A program made the translations under genes and the position numbers. Under the pieces are notes generated by a model. It was not told where the DNA came from. It made no database searches and saw only the letters and a program-made list of their open reading frames with translations. From contig NZ_MSDF01000046.1 in the NCBI RefSeq assembly GCF_002022275.1, forward strand, positions 1 through 55,161: a stretch of DNA of 55,161 bases, written 5' to 3'. The stretch is from Pseudomonas fluorescens (GTDB lineage Bacteria > Pseudomonadota > Gammaproteobacteria > Pseudomonadales > Pseudomonadaceae). Of this stretch, positions 25,462-35,380 are shown piece after piece. Each line of letters begins with the position of its first letter. The stretch's first letter is position 1.

Positions 25462-27551
25462 GCTGCATGCTCCCCGGCCAACAGTTGAAGGTCATCTTCA
25501 AGGTCCAGGCGCCCGAGCACCTTGACCTGGGCCGAGCCGTTGAGCTCGGCGAACGACAACACGGGAATGTGATGGAATTCATCTTGCAACAGCCCGCGCA
25601 ACGGGCTGCGCAGGTCTTGCGCCACCAGCAGCACCGGGGTTTTCTTCGAGCGCTGCGGGAAAGCCTGGCGTAACTGCTCGACCAACTGGCGGCTGGCGTC
25701 ATTGGTGAGGGCGAAGAAGGTTTCGGCCTGGGTCTGGCGCAGGCAGTCACGCAGCAGGTTTTCGCTTTCCGGCGTCAACAGCCACACCAGCAACCCTTCT
25801 TCACCGCAGTACTGGTGATAGATCAGGGATTTGAGCGAGATGCGCACGTAATCAGCCAGGGCGCTTACTTCGCGTTCGTGGGTGCCGTGCTCGATCAGGG
25901 TCTCGACGATCAGGCGGATCGCCCGCAGCGGCACGCATTCGGCGGCCAGGCGTTGCAGGACGCCGGCAAAGCGCGCCAAGGGGATGACCCGCTGGAGTTC
26001 CTGGGCCAGTTCCGGTTGCTCGCTTTCCAGCCAACCGAGAATCGCCTTGCTCTCTTGCAGGCCGATAAATTGCGGACCACAGGCCTGCATCACGCGGGCC
26101 ATGCGTTCGACCACCAGGGTCGATGACGTGACGGTTTCCCACTGCGGGTCGACGTTGTGCTGGGCGGGTATCCACAACCACTGGGTTTCGTCCCGGGCCG
26201 CGCTGCCGGCAACGCCCACCTCCACGCCAGCTTGCAACGCGTCATCCTGGGCCAGCGCCACCTGGTTGCGGGTCAAGGTCGCCCGCAGCTTGGGCACTTC
26301 ATACACCGAGAAACGGAACTCATCCGGGTCCACCAGGTTGCTCAACTCGATATCGAAGGAGGGCAGGGTGATGCCGTATTGGCTGACCAAGCGGTTACGT
26401 TGCTGGCGGATCTCAACGATCACCTGCTGGGCGAGGGCCTGGTCTTGAGCGGGGTGAAATTGCAGCAGGAAGGCGCGGCACGGGAAAAACTTGCGGATGT
26501 CTTCGTGGCCGTTCTGCTCGGGCGCCAATTCGGCGACCGGCGCGGCTTTGGGCCCCGGACGCTGACGCCGCAACTGCATCGCCCCCGAGACCCCGGTGAT
26601 CAGCGCGATCACGATAAACACGGTGGTCGGCATACCGGGCAGGGCGGCAAACCCCAACATGGCCAGGGACGCCATGATCCAGGCCTTGGGTTGGCTGGTC
26701 AGTTGTTCGGCGATCTCGCGGCCGATATTCGCGCCGGCGACCACGTTGTCGTTGGTGACGCGGGTGATGATCATGCCGCTGGTGACGGAAATCAGCAGCG
26801 CGGGAATCTGCGCGATCAGGCCGTCACCGATGGTCAGTACCGAATAGACCTGCATCGCATCACCGGCCGACATGCCGTGCTGGATCACGCCAATCGAAAT
26901 GCCGCCGATCAGGTTGATCGCCACGATGATCAAACTGGCGATAGCGTCGCCGTTGACGAACTTCATCGCGCCATCCATCGCGCCGAACAACTGGCTTTCC
27001 TGACCCAGTTCCGAACGGCGACGCCGCGCTTCATTGACGTTGATCAGGTTGGAGCGCAAGTCACTGTCGATCGACATCTGTTTGCCGGGCATGGCGTCAA
27101 GGGTGAAGCGCGCACCGACTTCGGCCACGCGCTCCGAGCCCTTGGTGATCACCATAAAGTTGACCACGGTGAGGATCAAAAAGATCACCAGGCCCACCGC
27201 CAGGTTGCCACCCACCACAAACTGGCCGAAGGCCTGAACGATATGCCCGGCATCCTGTTCCAGCAGAATCAGGCGCGTGGTCGAGATCGACAGCGCCAGC
27301 CGGAACATGGTGGTCAGCAGCAGCACTGCTGGGAACGTCGAGAACGCCAGCGGCCTGGGCAAGTGCATGGCGAGCATGATCAGCAGGCAGGAAATGCAGA
27401 TGTTGATCGCGATCAGCACGTCCACCAGCGGTGTCGGCATGGGGGTGATCATCATGAACACGATGGCGATCACCACGAACGCGCCGACCACCTCGGAGCG
27501 TTTCATGGCGCTGATGGCGATCGCATTGAGCAGGTTGATCAGCTTGTTCAT
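25458..27551 (-). CDS. hrcV: T3SS export gate protein HrcV (RscV/SctV)
   Basis: This 697-residue inner-membrane protein belongs to the FHIPEP/SctV family. About seven or eight membrane segments occupy residues 15-320. The conserved cytoplasmic FHIPEP loop lies at about 140-185 (RFTLDAMPGKQMSIDSDL). The large cytoplasmic domain (about 350-697) forms the nonameric export ring that docks chaperone-effector complexes. ATG at 27551 overlaps the hrpJ stop (ATGA). Confidence 0.97.
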   Translation of the reverse strand: MNKLINLLNAIAISAMKRSEVVGAFVVIAIVFMMITPMPTPLVDVLIAINICISCLLIMLAMHLPRPLAFSTFPAVLLLTTMFRLALSISTTRLILLEQDAGHIVQAFGQFVVGGNLAVGLVIFLILTVVNFMVITKGSERVAEVGARFTLDAMPGKQMSIDSDLRSNLINVNEARRRRSELGQESQLFGAMDGAMKFVNGDAIASLIIVAINLIGGISIGVIQHGMSAGDAMQVYSVLTIGDGLIAQIPALLISVTSGMIITRVTNDNVVAGANIGREIAEQLTSQPKAWIMASLAMLGFAALPGMPTTVFIVIALITGVSGAMQLRRQRPGPKAAPVAELAPEQNGHEDIRKFFPCRAFLLQFHPAQDQALAQQVIVEIRQQRNRLVSQYGITLPSFDIELSNLVDPDEFRFSVYEVPKLRATLTRNQVALAQDDALQAGVEVGVAGSAARDETQWLWIPAQHNVDPQWETVTSSTLVVERMARVMQACGPQFIGLQESKAILGWLESEQPELAQELQRVIPLARFAGVLQRLAAECVPLRAIRLIVETLIEHGTHEREVSALADYVRISLKSLIYHQYCGEEGLLVWLLTPESENLLRDCLRQTQAETFFALTNDASRQLVEQLRQAFPQRSKKTPVLLVAQDLRSPLRGLLQDEFHHIPVLSFAELNGSAQVKVLGRLDLEDDLQLLAGEHAA

Positions 27552-28819
27552 GAGCCCACCCCTATCGCGCGTTCAGTGCCGGGGCCAGGCAACGCGGCCT
27601 GCAGGCTTGGCGTTTTGGCAGGGCCGCCGATGGCCGGGGGCGGGGCGCTGCTGACGAGGTTTTTCTCCTGGATCGTCAGTTGGTTCCTGAGCAGTAACAG
27701 GCTGGCAAACGGGTTTTTGCTGTTTTTATCGACCTTCCACCACGACTCCAGCTCCTTCATCAGCGGGCTCAGGCCGTTGAGGAACACCAGTTGGTGTTTG
27801 AGCGAATTGCCGCCCATGCGCGTGACCAGCGCAGCGACGGCGTGCGCGCGTTGTTCACCGATACCCAACAGGTCGCGCAGCAGCGCTGGTGCGGTGACGC
27901 TCAAGGCCGGGTTCAGTTTGCGCAGGCGTTGCAGCAACGTGGCGCAATGCTCGAACAACGCGCCCAGCTTGGCGGCGGTGGCCAGGCCTTTCATCAGGGT
28001 TTTCAAGTGACTGCTTTTGATCGACGGACGCAGGGCGGCGAGGTCATCGGCGATGGCGGACTTGAGGTAATTGAGGGCGCCGAGGAACGACTCGCGGTCA
28101 AGGTTGCCCTGGGGGTCGGCATGCTCGAGCAGGGCGGTGATCATCCGCACCAGGGTCTGGTCGCCGATCACCGTGGCGTAGTAATGGTCGCGCAGGGTTT
28201 TGCGGCCCTTGGGGTCTTTTGTAACCCGCGAGAACACCTTGGCGGTGTTGATCCCGGCGAAGGCCTGTTTGCCATGTCGCACTTCCAGGATGCGCAGGTA
28301 ACCTTCGAGACGGGCTTTTTCCGTGGCTTCTTCGGAGGTCTCCGGGTCGCCGACGTCGGCAGTTTTTTTGTGCTTGGAGATGTCGTGCAGCGCGGTGTGC
28401 AACAGCACATGTGCCACGGCCGGGTCGCCGCCGGCGACCTGCATGACGGTTTCCATGCCGCGCTCTTCGGTCTCGGCGCCGGCACTCTCAAGCGTTGCAA
28501 CGCCGTCTTGCAGGCGCAGTTGCTTGCGCATGCGCATGACCGCTGCATTCATCCCGGCGTTCTGCGGGCCCATCAGCAGGCCGTAGAGTTCCTGGGCCTT
28601 CATGCTCTTGGCGAACTGTGTCACTTCCCCGACCAACACTTCACGCGCATTCAGGCTTTTGCTGGCTTCGGCCATTGCCGCGCCGAATCGCGCCGCATCT
28701 CTGGACGAGGTGCCGACCTGCTGGGCAGCCGGGTGCGCGCCGGTCTCGGCAACGGCCTGGGGCTTCTGCGTGGGCATCAGGTGGTGCATGGGGGTGAGCG
28801 GCGGCATGTCGATTTTCAT
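27548..28819 (-). CDS. hrpJ: T3SS gatekeeper HrpJ (RspJ/SctW)
   Basis: This 423-residue, mainly helical protein is of the SctW/YopN-TyeA gatekeeper family, which controls the order of translocator and effector secretion. The N-terminal ~80 residues are flexible. The rest is helical, and the TyeA-like part is at the C terminus. The frame is open for 31 codons upstream, but that part would overlap the hrp box, so ATG at 28819 is used; its ribosome site is weak. It is the first gene of the core run hrpJ-hrcV-hrpQ-hrcN-hrpO-hrpP-hrcQ-R-S-T-U. Confidence 0.88.
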   Translation of the reverse strand: MKIDMPPLTPMHHLMPTQKPQAVAETGAHPAAQQVGTSSRDAARFGAAMAEASKSLNAREVLVGEVTQFAKSMKAQELYGLLMGPQNAGMNAAVMRMRKQLRLQDGVATLESAGAETEERGMETVMQVAGGDPAVAHVLLHTALHDISKHKKTADVGDPETSEEATEKARLEGYLRILEVRHGKQAFAGINTAKVFSRVTKDPKGRKTLRDHYYATVIGDQTLVRMITALLEHADPQGNLDRESFLGALNYLKSAIADDLAALRPSIKSSHLKTLMKGLATAAKLGALFEHCATLLQRLRKLNPALSVTAPALLRDLLGIGEQRAHAVAALVTRMGGNSLKHQLVFLNGLSPLMKELESWWKVDKNSKNPFASLLLLRNQLTIQEKNLVSSAPPPAIGGPAKTPSLQAALPGPGTERAIGVGS

Positions 28820-28856
28820 AAGAGCATCTGTCGGTTCGCGTGCCAGTGAAGGGGTG

Positions 28857-28884
28857 TGAGTGGTGAAAAACACGCGAGGGTTCC
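28857..28884 (-). promoter_or_regulatory. hrp box (HrpL promoter) of the hrpJ-hrcU operon
   Basis: On the minus strand it reads GGAACC-N15-CCACTCA, a perfect HrpL promoter 37 bp before hrpJ. I see no second hrp box inside the following 10.6 kb, so it probably drives all eleven core genes. Confidence 0.93.
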
Positions 28885-29031
28885 GCTTTAAAAGCGCGCC
28901 AGTCGATAACACGCTGAAAAGTGCAAAATTAAGTCGTCACCGACTGACATGTTTTGCAACAACTTGCACATATCTTGAAACACAAAATTACAGGTTGTTG
29001 ATTTATAAGAGAATTTTTCGCCTTTGGTAGC

Positions 29032-29047
29032 TGGCACGCCCCTCGCT
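29032..29047 (+). promoter_or_regulatory. Sigma-54 (-24/-12) promoter of hrpL
   Basis: TGGCACGCCCCTCGCT has GG at 29033-29034 and GC at 29045-29046 with exactly 10 bases between, the RpoN promoter spacing. It lies 42 bp before the hrpL ATG. In P. syringae the hrpL promoter is RpoN-dependent and activated by HrpR/HrpS; here the single HrpS-like protein (36101-37015) is the likely activator. The preceding ~150 bp are AT-rich and could hold the activator site. Confidence 0.85.
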
Positions 29048-29088
29048 ATAGGTATCGAGCGTAATTCCAGCTTGATGAGGGGTTCACC

Positions 29089-29628
29089 ATGTACAGCCAA
29101 ACCGCTACTCCCACCTCTATGCCTCGCGCCTGGCGTGTTCGCGACCTTGATGCCGTTCACATCCAGAAACTTCGCGGGTTCATCCGCAAGCGCGTCTCCG
29201 ATCAGGAAGATGCTGAGGACCTGCTCCAGGGCACCCTGCTCGAAGCCTTGCGCAGCGAGCAAAAATTCAACCAACAGTCGCTGCCGCAAACCTGGTTATG
29301 CGGGATCGCACTGAACCTGGTACGCAGCCATTTTCGCAGCCTGGGCAAACTGCCGTTTCAAGGTTCGCTTGAGGATTTCGAGCACCAAAGCGTGGGGGGG
29401 CAGGTCGAGATCGACCGACATGTCGATCAGCACCGTCAACTGGTGCGCGCGATCAGCGCGATTGATGACTTGCCTTGCAGCATGCGCGAAATCATGACCA
29501 TCAATTTGGAACTGGATGGCAACTACCTGGCGACGGCCATGAGTTTGGGCGTGCCGGTGGGCACGGTGCGGTCGCGCTTGTCCCGTGCGCGCGACCACCT
29601 CAAACGGTCGGTCGTCAGCACGCTGTAG
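29089..29628 (+). CDS. hrpL: ECF sigma factor HrpL (RspL)
   Basis: This 179-residue alternative sigma factor directs RNA polymerase to hrp boxes. Region 2 (about 25-90) includes the segment DQEDAEDLLQGTLLEALRS. Region 4 (about 118-172) has a helix-turn-helix, ATAMSLGVPVGTVRSRLSRA. A ribosome site, GATGAGGGG, precedes ATG 29089. It is divergent from hrpJ and 120 bp upstream of ropE. Confidence 0.95.
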   Translation: MYSQTATPTSMPRAWRVRDLDAVHIQKLRGFIRKRVSDQEDAEDLLQGTLLEALRSEQKFNQQSLPQTWLCGIALNLVRSHFRSLGKLPFQGSLEDFEHQSVGGQVEIDRHVDQHRQLVRAISAIDDLPCSMREIMTINLELDGNYLATAMSLGVPVGTVRSRLSRARDHLKRSVVSTL

Positions 29629-29693
29629 CGCGCAAATGGATTAAGTGGCCGGTACGCGGGCACCGCAGCGGTGGAAAAAAGGCCACCTCGCAT

Positions 29694-29721
29694 GGAACCA
29701 CATGGCGCCCGCTCCCACTTA
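29694..29721 (+). promoter_or_regulatory. hrp box (HrpL promoter) of ropE
   Basis: GGAACC-N15-CCACTTA is a perfect HrpL promoter 27 bp upstream of the ropE start codon. CAAGGAGAGCGTCCC immediately before the ATG supplies the ribosome site. Confidence 0.94.
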
Positions 29722-29748
29722 CGCTAATGGTCTCAAGGAGAGCGTCCC

Positions 29749-32700
29749 ATGTCAGGCATCTTTAATTCATTCAAAACACCACGCGCGACACCCGCTCCAG
29801 CACCCCAGGAAAGTGGCCCGCTCGCCCATGAACAGGCCCTGCAGCTCAAACAATCAAAAACGCCAAAAAAATCCGCTTTCCGTATGCCGTCCGGCCTGGC
29901 GCGGCTGGGTTCGGCGGCGAAAAGCGTGATCCAGCCGCCGGTCTATCAGCGTCCCGGCGAGACCAAAACCCGGATCGACTGGGGCAAGCTGGTGGGCCGC
30001 CCCCACGATGACAAAACGCCCCAGGATTGGCAGCAACCGCTGATGCGCCGTGACGCCGACGGCAAGCTGCGCATGAACAACACCACCACCGGCCACGCCT
30101 TGGCCGAACGCCTCAACCAGGAAAGCACCTACACCGATATCGCGATGCACACCGACCTCGCGGCGCCCGAGGGCGAGACGGCTGAGCACCTGAGCTTCAC
30201 CATGAAAGACAAGGACGCCAACTACCGGCAGGTCATGCAGACCCCGGCCATGGTCTGCGTCCTCAAGTCGTCCCTGGCGCAACAGCAGGGCGGCGATGTC
30301 ACCACGGATGTACGCCGCGCCGGCAGTGCGACCCTGGGCGAAACCACCGGCGTGTTCACGGACCGCCACGGTGCGCAATTCTGCGTGCGCGGGCAGAAGC
30401 TGTTCCGCTTCGACGCCACGCGTAACCGCTGGCTGGCGCACCAACCCGAGAAGGCCGATATCAAGCGCCTGATGCTCGATCAGCACGGCGAGATTTACCC
30501 ATTGCGCGCCAGCAGCACCGGCAGGGACAAGTTCTACACCGCTGATTACAGCGCGACCCTGTCCCACAGCGGCACCGAAGTCACGGTCGATCGCTTCAGC
30601 GAAGGCCATCATCAGCCGCTGCATATGCAAACCGCCGCCGGCGTGGCGTTCAAGGCTGACCAGATCGCCTTGCTGGAAGACGGCCCGGGCAGCCCGCCGC
30701 GGGTGGTAGCCACGGATGAACACGGCCAACTGTTCAAGTCCAGCCGGCTTCCGGCGCCCGGGATGAACCTGACCACACTGACCATGACCCCGGTGCCGGC
30801 TGATGATCGTCAACACGCGTTGGGCGACAGTGGCACCGGCAGCCGCATTCACGGCTTCTATCACGAGCATGGCCTGAAGGCGATCGTCGAGGACCGGCAT
30901 GGCCGTTACCACGGCTTGCCGATGGACAATCAGCGCTTGCAACCTGGCTGGATCCTGAGCGGCCAGTGGCAAGCGGGCACGCGCACCGGCCTGCCTTCGG
31001 CGGTCAGCGCTGCCGACCCAAAGGTCACGCTGCACGGCGGTGCCGCGCTGGCCCTGAACAAAGACCGCGGCGAGCTGTGCGGCTGGCAGGAAATGTACCA
31101 GGACTGGCGCCCATTGAGGACGCGCAATGTCGAGCACCTGAGCCATGGCCTGGACAACAAGGCCTACGTGCTACAAAAGGGCCGGCTCAAGCCCGTGGAC
31201 GCGCAATACGAACATCAGAAGCTGGACCTCGACAGCCAGAAAGCCGTGGATTTCGGCCGTTGCACCACTGTCAGTCTCGGCGCGCCATTGACTGCAGCAG
31301 AGCACGTTAAAGCCTTCGCGGTACTCGACGAAAAAAAGTTTGTGACGCTGCAAGTCACCCCGGCTGGCCGCACGACCCTGACAGCCCATCTGGATGGCAA
31401 ACCCGTCACGCTGGCGTTGCCGCCCGGGATGGCCGCGACGGGCGACGCTGCCGGTGCGGATGCCCCTCGGCTGGCCCTGGACCACAACCGCAACCTCTAC
31501 CTGATCAGCGGGAATAACCTGCAAATGGTCCCCGAGAGCCAGTGGACCGAACCTTCCGGCTCGCGCCTGGAGTGGCGCGCGGCAGGTCTTGAGTTCCATG
31601 AAGACAGCGCCGGCGGGCCGCCCAGGCAGGTCGATGCGCTGCAAGACAAGCTGCTGAGCGCGCTGCAGGAGACCACGGCGGGCGCCACGGTTGATCTCAG
31701 GGGCTTGACCCAGGGTCGGAACAACCGGCCCGTGCTGCTGCTTTCAACCCACGGTGGCCAGGATGACGAGCGTGTGCATCACCTGGAACTGAACCGGGAG
31801 AGCCGCACTAATAAAATGCTGTTCAAAGCCACCGACGAAGACGGCCCGGTCGACCAGAACAATCAGTTCGAACGCTCGGAGCGGGATAATCACAAGACCA
31901 AAAACCAGGCCTTGGGCCGCTTCAATGCCGTGACCGCTACCAACTTCTTTGGCGTCAGCGGTGACGACGCCAAGGTCAAGGCCAGCGCCTTCAAGCAACT
32001 GAAGGAAACCCTGACCCACCACTTCCACCCGTTGCGCGGCCCGCAAAAAATGGTCGCCGAGGCCAAGGGCGCGGTCGAGCAGGCGACCGCGCATGCCGGC
32101 GCCGGCAGCCATATCAAACTCAGCGCGCAGGCCGTGCTGGACTCGCTGCTGACCCGAGAGTCGCGCGCGCGCGAAGGGCTGCGGCCGCTGTATCAAGAGT
32201 CGGGCCGCTTGTATGCCAGCCTCGACAAACTGGCACTGGTCCCCGCGGGGCGCACCCAGACCGGCGGTGACTTGCAGTCACGCATCGACCGCCGCATCGA
32301 TCAGACCACGCCGCAAACCAAGGCCTTGCACGAGGAATTCAACCAACTGCGCAAGGAATTGGAGAGCAGCAGTGAACTGTTTGCCCATCGACTGGGGTTG
32401 ATGGAGGGCTATTTCGACGAGCACGGGCGCAACGCCGCCGGCAAGACCCTCAACCCGGCCTATGACACCAAGACCGATATGGCCAAGTTGGCGGCGACGA
32501 TGCGCGCCGGGCGGACCGCCCCCAACCCTGGCAGCAAGGCCGAAGAGAAACTGCACGATCTGGCGCAAATGGGCCTCAAGCTCAACCCGCGCGACAAACG
32601 CTCACGGGGCGACCAGGGCCGCGATTCGTCGGTCAGCGGCCTGGTGGTCGATCGGCTATTGCTCAACGCCCAAGTCCTGCAAGACATGCACGCGCTGCTC

Positions 32701-35337
32701 GACCCGGTCGACCGGTTCAACAACCCACGCACCCTCGAAGGCATCCGCAAAGAGTTGCACGGCCTGCGCCTGACCCTGGACGCCAGCCCGGTCAAACTGA
32801 TGAGCGACCGCAATTTCATCAACCACAAAAGCGTTGAAAACGCCGAAGAGACGCGCCGCGCGTTCGCCCAGCAAGCCACCGGCAAGAACGCCTTGGCGAT
32901 GCATTTGAATCAGACCTTTGGCAGCGAGGACCAACGGGTCGCCGCGCTGACCAGCCACTTTGGCAGCATGGAAGAGCGTGACCAGATGTCGATTTCGCGC
33001 AGCACTGCGACGACGTTTAGCTCGCCCTTGGTGTTTATCGGTATTGCGCCGGACGGCGGTGGCTTGTCGGGCCAGTTGAGCGCCACCAGCAAGCAGCAGA
33101 TAGGCGTCACCGGTGCCGGCGGCAAGACCGGTACGTGGATGGGCCTGGGCAAGAGCGAGACCCAGAGTGGCGCGCTGAGCTTCGGCTATTACCACGCGCC
33201 TTCCGAGGTGATCAAGCAGTTCACCCACGGCACGGTGGGGCAACTGTATTCGGTGGATGCCCAGCTGCAGATTTCGCGCTCCAAGGCCAGCAGCAACCTG
33301 CTTGAAATCGACCGCCACGACATGGCGGCCTACCTTCAAAACCTGCACGATTACAACGCTTCGCTGACCGATCTGTACCGTCTGGGCAAATCGGCGACGC
33401 AGGAGGTCTCCACCGAATGGGCCGGTGATGTGGACTTGTCGGGTACGGTCGATATTCTGCGGCTCGGTGTGGGCGGTTCGCACAACCCGAGGTCCGGCGT
33501 GCCGCGCTCGGCGGTCAACGAGTTTTTCCGTATCACCGCCGGCTTGCGTGGCAACGTCAACGTGCTGCACGCCGCGACCAAGAGCACCGACAGTTACGCC
33601 ACCGATGGCGACTCGAAAAACGTGCGGGTCAATAACCTCAAGGGCTTTTCCACGGCCAGCGTCGGTGCCTACCTGCGGCCTTTCGGGCATGCGGTCAACG
33701 GCAACGTGTTTTCCGACCCGCAGCCCAATGCGCAAGGGGTGAACAATGACGTCACGCCGGCGCAGATCAATATGTTTGAAGTGGCCGTCGGCCTGTCGCT
33801 GGACCGTACCAAAACCAATCGCTTCAACCTCAGTTTCAAACCGGGTGCGGTGGTCACGGCCAAAGACCTGCAGACCCTGGAAGGCAACATCAAAGCCCAT
33901 TTCGCCAGCCAACTGAGCGATATGGTGCGGGACGAGTTGCCGCAGCTCCTCGCGTTCCGCGATCAGCAGACAGAGCGCAACAAGCTCGCGCAATTATTGT
34001 TCATGGCCTCGACCGACAATGGCCCGGACGCCGCAAGGACGCTCGACACCGGGCGCCTGCGCGACTTGCTGGTGCCGCTCAAACGCGCATTCCCTGAGCA
34101 GCAAGCGCTATTCACACAAGTCGACAAGGCCACCCCCATACCGGCGGCGCTCACCCGAGACCTGCAACAGTGGTTCGGCCAATTACCGCAGAAGGCCGAG
34201 ATCTACAGTGCACGTCAGCAGATCCTGAGCCCGATGCAGCGCCTGCGCGCCGACGATGCCAATGTGGCTACCCTGGAAATTGCCCTCGCACAATTTTCCC
34301 GCCCGCAGGCTCGTGAATTGCTGGCCGAACTCAAACAGCAAGCACCCGATGTGATGCAAATGCAGGAGCTGCTCAACAAAGCCATCCGTGCGGACCAGTC
34401 CGACGGCGGCCTCAAGGAGCCCAGTGCGCACTTGAACGCGCTGCAGGAATGGGTCGAACGCAAGCTGCCGGCGCCAACCCTGGCGCAAGGCTGGAGCAGT
34501 TCGCCGGAAACCGAGCAGCAAGTCGCCGTGCGGCGCGGCATGACCGCGTTGGTCAACGCTGACAAGGCTTCCAAGGATGGCGAGCGCCAGTTCGCCAGTG
34601 CCGAACGCAGCCACAGCCTGCCGGGGCTGGGCAAGCGTAAGGACGGTTTGACCGCTGAAGATGCACCGTGGCGCGAGACCACCAGCGCGGCGAATGCCGA
34701 GCAGATCGCCCGGCTGTTCAAGACTGAACCGCAGCTGCGCGACCTGGCACGGCGGACCGAAGGCGAGTTACCCACCAACGTACAGATCATCGTCGAACTC
34801 AAAGACTCGGTCCGTGAGGAGCTCGAACAGCGCTGGCGTCAGTCGCTGGCGGACAGCGCGAGTCCGTCGGGCGCTGCCGGCACCGCGAAGAAAACCGATG
34901 AAATGGACTTCAGTGCCGAACTGAAAAAGGCCCTGAGTAATTCCGACAACCTGCGCATCAAGCGCCTGACCACCTTCCGGCCGGCCAACCATACCGCCGG
35001 GATTGCCACCCCATCGGTGGGCCTGTCCTGGAGCAGCTCGGCCAGTATTGCCGACGGGCCGGTGCTCAGCTCCTTCACGTTCGAGTACAGCAAGAAGGAT
35101 GAGAGCCGCCCGATTGCGGTCGGCACAGGCGGGCGCTTGTTGCAGTCGGGCAGCAGCCAACTCAGCCGTGACCTGATGGCGCGCGAGAGTGGCCGCGTGG
35201 TGACCACCAGTCGACCTGGCGCCGCAAGGACCGGCCGGCACCAGGAAGGCGTCGAGCAGCCGGGCACCAGCGGTTTTGTACCGGATGGCCCGTCCACCGG
35301 CACCGATCCGAACCGTGCAGGGCCGCCGATTATTTAA
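29749..35337 (+). CDS. ropE: AvrE/DspE-family type III effector (RopE)
   Basis: This very large secreted protein of 1862 residues matches AvrE/DspE effectors (about 1800-1840 aa) in size, in its polar N terminus, and in its position next to hrpL under a perfect hrp box. AvrE proteins act inside plant cells, where they are reported to form a pore that wets the leaf interior and to alter host phosphatase signalling. Residues 1-80 are basic and Ser/Pro/Lys-rich, the export and chaperone-binding region; about 180-650 look beta-propeller-like with HGEIYPL/HGQLFKS-type repeats; the rest is mixed helix and beta. I found no WxxxE motif. The C terminus (TDPNRAGPPII) lacks the Lys-rich tail known in some homologs. 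Confidence 0.88.
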   Translation: MSGIFNSFKTPRATPAPAPQESGPLAHEQALQLKQSKTPKKSAFRMPSGLARLGSAAKSVIQPPVYQRPGETKTRIDWGKLVGRPHDDKTPQDWQQPLMRRDADGKLRMNNTTTGHALAERLNQESTYTDIAMHTDLAAPEGETAEHLSFTMKDKDANYRQVMQTPAMVCVLKSSLAQQQGGDVTTDVRRAGSATLGETTGVFTDRHGAQFCVRGQKLFRFDATRNRWLAHQPEKADIKRLMLDQHGEIYPLRASSTGRDKFYTADYSATLSHSGTEVTVDRFSEGHHQPLHMQTAAGVAFKADQIALLEDGPGSPPRVVATDEHGQLFKSSRLPAPGMNLTTLTMTPVPADDRQHALGDSGTGSRIHGFYHEHGLKAIVEDRHGRYHGLPMDNQRLQPGWILSGQWQAGTRTGLPSAVSAADPKVTLHGGAALALNKDRGELCGWQEMYQDWRPLRTRNVEHLSHGLDNKAYVLQKGRLKPVDAQYEHQKLDLDSQKAVDFGRCTTVSLGAPLTAAEHVKAFAVLDEKKFVTLQVTPAGRTTLTAHLDGKPVTLALPPGMAATGDAAGADAPRLALDHNRNLYLISGNNLQMVPESQWTEPSGSRLEWRAAGLEFHEDSAGGPPRQVDALQDKLLSALQETTAGATVDLRGLTQGRNNRPVLLLSTHGGQDDERVHHLELNRESRTNKMLFKATDEDGPVDQNNQFERSERDNHKTKNQALGRFNAVTATNFFGVSGDDAKVKASAFKQLKETLTHHFHPLRGPQKMVAEAKGAVEQATAHAGAGSHIKLSAQAVLDSLLTRESRAREGLRPLYQESGRLYASLDKLALVPAGRTQTGGDLQSRIDRRIDQTTPQTKALHEEFNQLRKELESSSELFAHRLGLMEGYFDEHGRNAAGKTLNPAYDTKTDMAKLAATMRAGRTAPNPGSKAEEKLHDLAQMGLKLNPRDKRSRGDQGRDSSVSGLVVDRLLLNAQVLQDMHALLDPVDRFNNPRTLEGIRKELHGLRLTLDASPVKLMSDRNFINHKSVENAEETRRAFAQQATGKNALAMHLNQTFGSEDQRVAALTSHFGSMEERDQMSISRSTATTFSSPLVFIGIAPDGGGLSGQLSATSKQQIGVTGAGGKTGTWMGLGKSETQSGALSFGYYHAPSEVIKQFTHGTVGQLYSVDAQLQISRSKASSNLLEIDRHDMAAYLQNLHDYNASLTDLYRLGKSATQEVSTEWAGDVDLSGTVDILRLGVGGSHNPRSGVPRSAVNEFFRITAGLRGNVNVLHAATKSTDSYATDGDSKNVRVNNLKGFSTASVGAYLRPFGHAVNGNVFSDPQPNAQGVNNDVTPAQINMFEVAVGLSLDRTKTNRFNLSFKPGAVVTAKDLQTLEGNIKAHFASQLSDMVRDELPQLLAFRDQQTERNKLAQLLFMASTDNGPDAARTLDTGRLRDLLVPLKRAFPEQQALFTQVDKATPIPAALTRDLQQWFGQLPQKAEIYSARQQILSPMQRLRADDANVATLEIALAQFSRPQARELLAELKQQAPDVMQMQELLNKAIRADQSDGGLKEPSAHLNALQEWVERKLPAPTLAQGWSSSPETEQQVAVRRGMTALVNADKASKDGERQFASAERSHSLPGLGKRKDGLTAEDAPWRETTSAANAEQIARLFKTEPQLRDLARRTEGELPTNVQIIVELKDSVREELEQRWRQSLADSASPSGAAGTAKKTDEMDFSAELKKALSNSDNLRIKRLTTFRPANHTAGIATPSVGLSWSSSASIADGPVLSSFTFEYSKKDESRPIAVGTGGRLLQSGSSQLSRDLMARESGRVVTTSRPGAARTGRHQEGVEQPGTSGFVPDGPSTGTDPNRAGPPII

Positions 35338-35347
35338 GGGTCGGGCC

Positions 35348-35380
35348 CGCCGCGACGACGGATGCTTAGTCGTCGCGGCG
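35348..35380 (+). terminator. Hairpin terminator after ropE
   Basis: CGCCGCGACGAC and GTCGTCGCGGCG form a perfect 12 bp stem around the 9-base loop GGATGCTTA, beginning 11 bp after the ropE stop. The T-run after it is weak (TCTAATT). Confidence 0.75.

Noticed and set aside
26157..28010. 617-codon plus-strand frame
   Set aside because: It is antisense to hrcV and hrpJ. The His/Asp/Gln-rich composition is typical of shadow frames.
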